This document shows positions 23,805 to 29,928 of a DNA stretch of 64,000 nucleotides, in pieces. The notes beneath the pieces were generated by a model. It made no database searches. It was not told the origin of the DNA and was given only the letters and a program-made list of their open reading frames with translations. A program made the position numbers and the translations under genes. This DNA comes from Streptomyces eurythermus (GTDB lineage: Bacteria; Actinomycetota; Actinomycetes; Streptomycetales; Streptomycetaceae), in NCBI RefSeq assembly GCF_014649115.1, contig NZ_BMSK01000008.1, positions 310,001 through 374,000 of the forward strand. The letters run 5' to 3'. Within the stretch, counting starts at the first letter, position 1; every line of letters starts with the position of its first letter.

Positions 23805-24647
23805 ATGAGCCGAGCCAAGCGCAGGCCCAGCAGCACCTTCCACGGACGGACGACACCCGGGCAGGACGGCGGCTCCGGCCCCTCCGCGAAGACCGGACCG
23901 ACGGGACGCCGGCGCGCGGTGCCGCCCGACGGGACCGACGGGAGGCCGATACCCGACGGGGAGTCCGTACCGCCGAAGCGGCCCGGCCTCCCCGAGGACA
24001 CGAGCACCGCACCGGAGCACCTTGTCCCTGCCGGTCCTGCCGGTCCTGCCGGTCCTGCCGGTTCTACCGAATCTGCCGGTTCCGCCGGTCCCTCCGGGTC
24101 CCCGCAGACGCCCGGGCCGCCGGGTCCGCCGAATCCGCCTCGTTCCCCCGGAGTCGCCGCCGCTGCCGGGCGGTCCGGGCCGGTCTCCGGTCCCTGGAGC
24201 CGGCGGGTGCCCGGCGGTGGGGCGCCCGGGTCGGGCCGGCGGCCGATACGGCTGCGGCTGTCGGAGGCCGATCCCTGGTCCGTGATGGTGACGAGCTTCC
24301 TCCTGCTGGCCGGGCTCGGTGTGCTCGTGGTCGCCACGGCGGGCGTTTCCTGGATCATGCTGAACGCCATGGCACCGGACGTCCTGCCCGCGTTCAGCAC
24401 CTTCCTGGCCGTCGCGGTCGGAGTCGTCACCGTGGAAGTCGTCCTCGGCACCGGCCTGGTGACGCTGGGCGCCTTCCTCTACAACCTGTCGGCGCAGTAC
24501 AGCGGCGGCGTCGAGATAGCCGTGACCGAGGCCCTGACCGGACCGCCCCCGGCCCATGTGCGGACCCTGCTGCTCATGGCCAGGGCCCGCCGCCGTCTGC
24601 GTACCCATGTCCCGCCCCGGGCACCGAGTGACCGCCGTACGGACTGA
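23805..24647 (+). CDS. DUF3566 membrane protein with a long collagen-like N-terminal region
   Basis: A 280-residue protein from ATG 23805 (CAGGGAG 9-15 bases upstream). Residues 1-145 are disordered, basic then Pro/Gly-rich, with Gly-Xaa-Xaa runs (PAGPAGPAGPAGSTESAGSA). The C-terminal DUF3566 domain starts RLRLSEADPWSVMVTSFLLLAGLG, then has a second membrane helix and LGAFLYNLSAQYSGGVEIAVTE. DUF3566 genes normally lie next to gyrA near the origin; this one is beside unrelated genes, so it is a second copy. Its role is unknown; two membrane helices place it in the cytoplasmic membrane with the tail probably inside. Confidence 0.85.
   Translation: MSRAKRRPSSTFHGRTTPGQDGGSGPSAKTGPTGRRRAVPPDGTDGRPIPDGESVPPKRPGLPEDTSTAPEHLVPAGPAGPAGPAGSTESAGSAGPSGSPQTPGPPGPPNPPRSPGVAAAAGRSGPVSGPWSRRVPGGGAPGSGRRPIRLRLSEADPWSVMVTSFLLLAGLGVLVVATAGVSWIMLNAMAPDVLPAFSTFLAVAVGVVTVEVVLGTGLVTLGAFLYNLSAQYSGGVEIAVTEALTGPPPAHVRTLLLMARARRRLRTHVPPRAPSDRRTD
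24031..24098 (+). repeat. 9-base tandem repeat coding the collagen-like segment
   Basis: CCGGTCCTG is repeated three times exactly from 24031 and then with variants to about 24098. It encodes the Gly-Pro-Ala triplets of the DUF3566 protein and is likely length-variable between strains. Confidence 0.75.
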
Positions 24648-24687
24648 ACGCCGGGACGGTGGCCGGCCCGGCGCGGGCGCGTTCAGT
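24643..24687. terminator. Inverted repeat spanning both convergent stop codons
   Basis: ACTGAACGC (24643-24651) pairs with GCGTTCAGT (24679-24687). The arms contain the ends of the DUF3566 and phosphotransferase genes. GC-rich sequence in the loop (GGCCGGCC) can pair further. A bidirectional terminator is likely. Confidence 0.55.
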
Positions 24688-25672
24688 CGCGGAGCAGTTC
24701 CAGGGCCTCGTTCAGGTTGTGCTCGGCGATGCCCGCCATCGCCGCCCGGTCGGGGAAGTCCCCGTCGAGCAGGCGCAGCGGTCCCGCCGTCAGCGAGAGC
24801 CGCTGGGCCAGCAGGTACAGCGCGAGCCGGTCCTCGTCCAGCCCGGCCACCGCCAGCGGTCCGTACGCCTCGCGCAGGCGGATGCGCAGGAAGACGTGCT
24901 CCCACTCGACGTCGAAGTACATCGTGCCCTCGACATCGATCAGCACGGGGTTTCCGTCGGCGTCCACCAGGACGTGGTCGGGGCCCAGTTCGCCGTGTAC
25001 GACGGCGTACTCCGCGCGGGGCCGCACCGCGCCCGCCAGACGCAGCAGCCGTTCGGTCAGCAGGTCGCGGGCCGCCGCGATCCGGGGGTCGCGCGACGCC
25101 GCCTCGGCGAGGTCCCGCAGCGCGCGGGCCAGGACGACCTCCTCGCACGACGACCCGCGCGCCGTGCCGCCCTGGTCGACCACGGCCACCTTGCCGTACG
25201 CCGGTGCGCGGTGCCGGCGCATCGCCTCCAGCGCCCCGGCGAGCCGGGCCATGACCGGTGCCGCCGCGCGGGGATCCCGGGCGAGCAGCTGCTCCAGCGT
25301 CTCGCCCGGCAGGTCCTCGACGACGGCCAGGCCGGCCGAACCGTCGCCGGCGACGCGGTCGATCAGGCGGATCGCCGGGACGCGGACGCCGAGCGCGGTC
25401 AGCCGCGCGTGCGCGGCCTCGAACAGGTCGAGCCCGAGCCCCGGCGAGAACGGGTCGGTGGGGTCGTCGTCGCCCTCGGCCGCCGGCCAGTAGTTCTCGG
25501 CGTCGTCCCACAGGTAGGCGATCGCCGTCGTCGCGTCGTCCATCACCAGGCGGTACACGCCCTTCTTGCTGCCGCCCGTGACCCGTTCGACCCCCGCCAG
25601 CCGCCGCCCGCCGCCCAGCGCGGCCCGCGCCGCCTTTGCCAACCGCTCCCGCGTGACCACCGTCGACGCCAC
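24683..25672 (-). CDS. Aminoglycoside-phosphotransferase-fold kinase, substrate unknown
   Basis: A 329-residue kinase-fold protein from GTG 25672, with a GGAGGAGAGG ribosome region upstream. The C-lobe has a Brenner-like motif VVHGELGPDHVLVDADGNPV, in which the usual HGDLHxxN is HGELGPDH, and LIDVEGTMYFDVEWEH in place of IDFE. Both central acidic positions are kept but altered, so activity is uncertain. The N-lobe strand VYRLVMDDATTAIAYLWDDAENYW is typical of APH-family proteins of Streptomyces. Antibiotic resistance should not be assumed. It converges on the DUF3566 gene. Confidence 0.82.
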   Translation of the reverse strand: MASTVVTRERLAKAARAALGGGRRLAGVERVTGGSKKGVYRLVMDDATTAIAYLWDDAENYWPAAEGDDDPTDPFSPGLGLDLFEAAHARLTALGVRVPAIRLIDRVAGDGSAGLAVVEDLPGETLEQLLARDPRAAAPVMARLAGALEAMRRHRAPAYGKVAVVDQGGTARGSSCEEVVLARALRDLAEAASRDPRIAAARDLLTERLLRLAGAVRPRAEYAVVHGELGPDHVLVDADGNPVLIDVEGTMYFDVEWEHVFLRIRLREAYGPLAVAGLDEDRLALYLLAQRLSLTAGPLRLLDGDFPDRAAMAGIAEHNLNEALELLRD

Positions 25673-25901
25673 GTGACCGACCGCCTCTCCTCCACCACGA
25701 CCCGCGCACCCTACGCGGCCACGGCCCCCGGCGGCCAGAAGGAACCCGGCCCGCAGCTTTCCCCGGGCCGGTGGGCGGAGTCGGGGCATGTCCCGGTCAA
25801 CGTTCCGGTACCCGTCCGGCCCTCCGGGAGCCGAGCACCGAGGGCGTCGAGATGGCGCGGCTGCTGCGGGTGAGCGAGGCGCGGCGGTAGGGTGAAGTTC
25901 C

Positions 25902-26765
25902 GTGACAGAACACGCAGACCGGAACCGCCTCCATCCGCTCCCCTCGCGTCCGCTCCGCATAGCCGCCGCGCAGGCGCAGGCCGAGGCCGGCGATGTCGAG
26001 GCCAACGTGGCCACCGTGGCGGCCATGGTCCAGGACGCCGCCCGGGCCGGGGCCCGGCTCGTGGTCTTCCCGGAGAAGTTCCTCAGCGGTTACGAGCCCG
26101 ACCTCATCCGGGCCGACCCGCAGCGATGCGCCGTGCGGCCCGGCGATCCGCGACTGGAGCCCATCGCCGACGCCTGCCGGGGGACCGGCACGGTCGCCGT
26201 GGTCGGCGCCGCGTTCCACGACCAGGGTGAACTGTATGTGTCGGCACTGGTCATCGACGTGAACGGGGAACTCGCCGCCCGCTACGACAAGCAGCACCTG
26301 TTCAAGTCGGAACGCGAGATCTATCGCGCGGGTGCGGCCGGATGCACCCTCGAACTGGAGGGCTGGCGCCTGGGACTGGGCATCTGCTACGACTCCGGCT
26401 TCCCCGAGCACGCGCGTGCGGCGGCGCTGGACGGCTGCCACGCCTACGTCGTCGGCGCCCTGTTCAGTGTCGGCAACGGGTACCACGAGTCACGCACATG
26501 GTTCCCGGCACGGGCCCTGGACAACACCTGCTACGCCGTGCTCGCCAATCACATCGGCACTACGGGAGGCTGGAACGCCTGCGGATCAAGCGCCATTTGG
26601 GGCCCGGACGGACGGCCGCTCGCCGAGGCGACCGAGGACCGGCCCGAGCTGGTCACCGCCGACCTCGACCCGCAGGCCCTGCGTACCGTCCGCGACGCGG
26701 AACCCATGCTGAGCGACCTGCGTGACACGACCACGCACACCCGGACCCGGCGCCGGCTCGGCTGA
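25902..26765 (+). CDS. Carbon-nitrogen hydrolase (nitrilase superfamily amidase)
   Basis: A 287-residue cytosolic amidohydrolase from GTG 25902. The -10-like TAGGGT (25888-25893) ends 8 bases before it, suggesting a leaderless transcript. The catalytic Glu58-Lys130-Cys162 triad is seen in VVFPEKFLSGY, RYDKQHLFKSE and GICYDSGFPEHAR. The four-layer alpha-beta-beta-alpha fold is complete (about 15-270). Family members hydrolyse nitriles, carbamoyl or amide groups, and this variant (FPEH after the Cys) cannot be assigned a substrate. The cyclase-like gene follows 50 bases later, with its own promoter element. Confidence 0.9.
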   Translation: MTEHADRNRLHPLPSRPLRIAAAQAQAEAGDVEANVATVAAMVQDAARAGARLVVFPEKFLSGYEPDLIRADPQRCAVRPGDPRLEPIADACRGTGTVAVVGAAFHDQGELYVSALVIDVNGELAARYDKQHLFKSEREIYRAGAAGCTLELEGWRLGLGICYDSGFPEHARAAALDGCHAYVVGALFSVGNGYHESRTWFPARALDNTCYAVLANHIGTTGGWNACGSSAIWGPDGRPLAEATEDRPELVTADLDPQALRTVRDAEPMLSDLRDTTTHTRTRRRLG

Positions 26766-26815
26766 TTCCCTTTCAGCTTCCGGTGCCGAAGCCCTAGTCT
26801 CGGGGTGGAACGGCG

Positions 26816-27796
26816 ATGTGGGGGGACTGGGGCGTGCGGAAGACAGTGACACACTCGGTGCCGGTACCCGGGACGGCACCGAGGAGGCGCGCCCAGGACA
26901 CGGCCCGGGACCCCGGTGCCGGCCGGGCCCCGGGTCCCGCCGAACTCGCCGTGCTCCAGCGGACGGTGGGCAACGCGGCCGTGACGCGCAGAGTGCAGCG
27001 CCAGACGGACCCCGATGTCACGGAGGAGGCGCGGCGGAACGCCGCCGACCCCACCGCGCACGGCGAGTGGAGCACGTTCCGCGACATGATGGCTCAGGCC
27101 GGCTTCCCCGCCGATGTCACGGACGTGGCCTGGCAACTCGTCCTCGGGGGCATCGCCGAACAGGGCCGGCTCAACGACGAGGCCATGGCGAAGTTCACCG
27201 TCCGCCAGGAGCAGCGCGACCACCGCGCGTCGAACAGCTGGTACCAGGAGCTGGTGAAGGTCGTCGGCGACTACCTGGGGATCGACACGCCGACGATGGC
27301 CCTCTGGTCGGGCGGCAGGGAGGTCAGCGACTACGCCCGCGCCAAGGGCCACACCCCCTTGGAGGCGACCCCGTTCGGCGGTGTGGTCGACAAACTGACC
27401 CTGATCTCCGACTGGATGCTCAAGACACCGATGTGGAACGTCCTGTCCAAAGCCTTCGTGAGCCGCGCCCGCGGCCCCGTCCACATCTTTCTGCGCGCGT
27501 ACGACCCCGACAGTGTCCTCATCGCGCAGGAAGTGCCGCAACTGCGCGTGATCATGGCCCTCCACCCGCAGGTGAAGCTCGTCTGGCACCCGGTGTACGC
27601 CGCGTCCGACGGACAGCTGATGGAGGTCGCCAAGAACCTCGAACTGGCCCCGGACGCCTCCTACTCCACCCGGGACGAGTGTGTACAGGTCCTCTACGAC
27701 TACCTCCGCCTCCTCCACGACCCGGCCAACGCCCACTCCCGGCGCGCCCACGCGGACATGAGCGCCCGCCTCGCCGCCAACGGGAATCCCGTGTAG
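26816..27796 (+). CDS. CD38-like ADP-ribosyl cyclase/NADase domain protein with N-terminal LQR-type motif
   Basis: A 326-residue protein without signal peptide. Residues 44-62 read LAVLQRTVGNAAVTRRVQR, the motif seen near the N-terminus of many Streptomyces proteins, several tied to contractile injection systems. Residues about 160-260 align by eye with human CD38: LWSGGREVSDYA with LWSRIKDLAHQF, LEATPFGGVVDKLT with LEDTLLGYLADDLT, and WNVLSKAFVSRARGPVHIFL with [20 protein letters not shown]. Active-site Trp125, Glu146, Trp189, Ser193 and Glu226 correspond to Trp164, Glu183, Trp207, Ser211 and Glu239. An NAD+-cleaving or cyclising activity is inferred. GTG 26834 is an alternative start. No immunity gene is recognised. 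Confidence 0.8.
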   Translation: MWGDWGVRKTVTHSVPVPGTAPRRRAQDTARDPGAGRAPGPAELAVLQRTVGNAAVTRRVQRQTDPDVTEEARRNAADPTAHGEWSTFRDMMAQAGFPADVTDVAWQLVLGGIAEQGRLNDEAMAKFTVRQEQRDHRASNSWYQELVKVVGDYLGIDTPTMALWSGGREVSDYARAKGHTPLEATPFGGVVDKLTLISDWMLKTPMWNVLSKAFVSRARGPVHIFLRAYDPDSVLIAQEVPQLRVIMALHPQVKLVWHPVYAASDGQLMEVAKNLELAPDASYSTRDECVQVLYDYLRLLHDPANAHSRRAHADMSARLAANGNPV

Positions 27797-27827
27797 ACCG
27801 ATACCGCCGTCACCGGATGGACGCGTG

Positions 27828-27858
27828 TTGAGTTCGCCTATGGGCGAATGCCTAGCGT
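27828..27858 (+). promoter_or_regulatory. MerR-type promoter with 19-base spacer and operator dyad
   Basis: A -35 box TTGAGT (27828-27833) and a -10 box TAGCGT (27853-27858) are separated by 19 bases. The dyad TTCGCC-TATG-GGCGAA (27833-27848) lies inside the spacer. This over-long spacing with an internal inverted repeat is the hallmark of promoters twisted open by MerR activators, and a MerR gene ends the operon. The ATG at 27866 is only 7 bases beyond the -10, so the mRNA is probably leaderless. Confidence 0.75.
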
Positions 27859-27865
27859 CGGCGCC

Positions 27866-29371
27866 ATGAGAGAGCTGACCATGCCGGCAGCGCGCGCGGC
27901 GAACAAGTTGACGAGAGCGGAAGTGCGCGCGGCGATCGTCCTGGCGTCCGGCGGATTGATGGCGGTGCTGGACGCGACGATCGTCGCGGTCGCGCTGCCC
28001 CGGCTGATGGCGACGTTCGGCGCGTCGTTGGCCGCCGCCCAGTGGATCATCACCGCGTACACGCTCGCCATGGTGGCGACGATGCCGCTGGCCGCCGGTC
28101 TTGCCGCACGCTGGGGCGCCCGTCGGGTGTACCTGGCGGCGCTGCTCGGCTTCGCGGTCGCCTCCGTCGCCGCCGGAGCGTTCGGCAGCCTGGACCAATT
28201 GATCGCCGCCCGGGCGGCACAGGGTCTCGCCGGTGGTCTGATGGCGCCCCTCGGGATGACGATCGGGTTCGGCGCGGTCGCGCCCGCGCGCCGCGGCCGG
28301 ATGATGGCGATCACCGGCCTGCCGATGCTGATCGGACCGATCCTGGGCCCGGTACTCGGCGCGTTGCTCCTCGGCACCGGGTCATGGCGGCCGCTGTTCC
28401 TCATCACCGTGCCGTCGGCGCTGCTGGGCGCCCTCGGCACGCTCGCCTGGCTGCCGGCCGACGCGGCGCACGGGCGGCGGAGCAGGCCCGACCTGCTGGG
28501 AGCGGCGCTGCTCGTTCCGGGCCTTGTCGCGGTGGCCTACGGCATCAGCGCGCAGGACGGCCCGGCCTGGGCGCGGATCACCACGGCCGCCCTCGGTACG
28601 GGATCGGTCACGGTGTTCGCGGTGCGGGCGCTGAGCCACCCGGAACCGCTGTTGCGGATCGGCCTGCTGCGGAACCCGGCGTTCGGCCGGGGCGCCGCGG
28701 TCCTCGCCCTGTACGCGGCCCCCTACTTCGGCACGGTCGTGCTGATGCCCGCCTACGTGCAGATCCTGCGGGCGGACGGCGTGTCGGTCACGGCGGCGTT
28801 GATGGTCCCCGGAACGGTCGGCATGGGAATCAGCGTGCAGTTCGCCGCCCGCTGCCTCGAACGATACGGCCCCCGGCTGGTCGTCGGCACCGGTCTGGGC
28901 CTGGCGATCGGATCGGGCCTGGTCCAGGTGATCGTTGTCCGGCCGGACACCCCCTACGCGCTGCTCGGGCTGCTCGGGTTCTTCCAGGGGGCGGGGACCG
29001 GCGCGGTCATGATGCCGACGATCTCCAGTTCCAGCCGTGATCTCCACGGCCCCGACCTGGCCTCGGCCTCCGCGCTGCTGTCGCTGGTGAGCACCGTCGC
29101 GAACGGGCTGGGCACAGCGGCGGTCAGCGCGCTCTTCACGGCGCTGACGGCCACGATGACCGGCGGCGCCTCGCTGTCGGCGGTGACCGACGGGGGAGCG
29201 GCGGCCAGAGCCGCGTACGCGGCCACCATCGTCGATGCCCAGCGGCTGACCCAAGCCGCGGCCCTCGTCGTGATGTCGCTCGCCTTGGCCGTGCGGCTGC
29301 GCTCCCCGCGTCGCACCCCCGCGATACTGGACCGGCCGGAATCACCAGCGAACCCGGGACGTGCCTCATGA
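27866..29371 (+). CDS. MFS multidrug-type efflux transporter (DHA2)
   Basis: A 501-residue membrane pump from ATG 27866 (MRELTMPAARAANK); six codons upstream in the frame fall within the promoter and are excluded. Motif A-like sequence is LAAGLAARWGARRVYLAAL, and helix 1 has the DHA2 signature VLDATIVAVALPRL. GPILGPVLGALLLGTGSWRPLFLITVPSA marks the helix 5-6 region. About 14 hydrophobic segments are present. The stop overlaps the MerR start (ATGA), so pump and regulator are translationally coupled. The MerR protein probably senses a pump substrate and activates this promoter. Confidence 0.9.
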   Translation: MRELTMPAARAANKLTRAEVRAAIVLASGGLMAVLDATIVAVALPRLMATFGASLAAAQWIITAYTLAMVATMPLAAGLAARWGARRVYLAALLGFAVASVAAGAFGSLDQLIAARAAQGLAGGLMAPLGMTIGFGAVAPARRGRMMAITGLPMLIGPILGPVLGALLLGTGSWRPLFLITVPSALLGALGTLAWLPADAAHGRRSRPDLLGAALLVPGLVAVAYGISAQDGPAWARITTAALGTGSVTVFAVRALSHPEPLLRIGLLRNPAFGRGAAVLALYAAPYFGTVVLMPAYVQILRADGVSVTAALMVPGTVGMGISVQFAARCLERYGPRLVVGTGLGLAIGSGLVQVIVVRPDTPYALLGLLGFFQGAGTGAVMMPTISSSSRDLHGPDLASASALLSLVSTVANGLGTAAVSALFTALTATMTGGASLSAVTDGGAAARAAYAATIVDAQRLTQAAALVVMSLALAVRLRSPRRTPAILDRPESPANPGRAS

Positions 29372-29778
29372 CCGACACCCTGCCCTCCGGCCGCGGAGCG
29401 TGCCCTGCCTCACTGACGGTCGGACAGGTGGCCGACGCCGCGGGGGTGACCGCCAACGCCGTCCGCTTCTACGAGCGTTACGGTGTGGTCAGCGCCCACC
29501 GGAACAGTGGCAACGCCCGCCGCTTCACCGTCGACGCGATCTGCCGGATCAGACTCGCCCGCGCCGCGCAACGCGCGGGCATCACCCTCAAGGAGAGCGC
29601 CGCCATCCTCTCCGGCATCCCGCCCCTGTGTCCCGACCCCGGCCGATGGGCCGCCGCGGGGGAGGAACTCGTCCGGATGGGCCGGGAGCGCATCAGCCGG
29701 CTGCAGGAGACCGTGAACGAACTGTCCACGCTCGGATTCCTGCTGGCGGACCAGCCGGCGGCCCGGCGCCCGCACTGA
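29368..29778 (+). CDS. MerR-family transcriptional activator
   Basis: A 136-residue regulator starting at ATG 29368, overlapping the MFS stop by 4 bases. The winged helix is LTVGQVADAAGVTANAVRFYERYGVVSAHRNSGNARRFTVDAICRI, followed by the dimerisation helix (ERISRLQETVNELSTLGFLLAD). Cysteines at 12, 59 and in PPLCPDP lie where metal- or redox-sensing MerR proteins carry ligands, but the CX2CXCX5C cluster of SoxR is absent. Drug or metal sensing are both possible. The promoter at 27828 with its 19-base spacer is the expected target. A hairpin follows the gene. Confidence 0.9.
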   Translation: MTDTLPSGRGACPASLTVGQVADAAGVTANAVRFYERYGVVSAHRNSGNARRFTVDAICRIRLARAAQRAGITLKESAAILSGIPPLCPDPGRWAAAGEELVRMGRERISRLQETVNELSTLGFLLADQPAARRPH

Positions 29779-29796
29779 TGTACGCGACGTGCCCGT

Positions 29797-29831
29797 GCGT
29801 CAACGGCCGTCCCCACGCGGGCCGTTGACGC
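29797..29831 (+). terminator. Hairpin terminator after the MFS-merR operon
   Basis: GCGTCAACGGCC (29797-29808) pairs perfectly with GGCCGTTGACGC (29820-29831) around an 11-base loop, 18 bases after the MerR stop and directly before the chitinase regulatory site. Confidence 0.75.
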
Positions 29832-29832
29832 A

Positions 29833-29846
29833 TTGGTCCAGACCTT
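29833..29846 (+). promoter_or_regulatory. DasR-type element (dre) upstream of chitinase
   Basis: TTGGTCCAGACCTT resembles the DasR consensus ACTGGTCTAGACCACT and the TGGTC-AGACCT direct repeats of Streptomyces chitinase promoters. It lies 83 bases before the chitinase ATG. DasR binding is inferred; the regulator gene is not in the window. A GAGAGCGCTC motif (29854-29863) nearby resembles the local LacI half-site. Confidence 0.65.
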
Positions 29847-29928
29847 CTACGTTGAGAGCGCTCGGTCGCGCGACGCGCACGCACGGTTCACCTCACCCCT
29901 GTACCACCCCATGACCACAGGGAGAGCC

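Noticed and set aside
24683..25672. Aminoglycoside resistance gene
   Set aside because: The fold matches, but key motifs differ and the family includes many non-resistance kinases.
22695..25709. Minus-strand frame of about 1000 codons
   Set aside because: It covers the opposite strand of DUF4331 and DUF3566 genes in a shadow frame; the real minus gene is the phosphotransferase in a different frame.
26816..29778. Contractile injection system locus
   Set aside because: No sheath, tube, baseplate or AAA+ gene is in the window; only a cargo-like motif is present.
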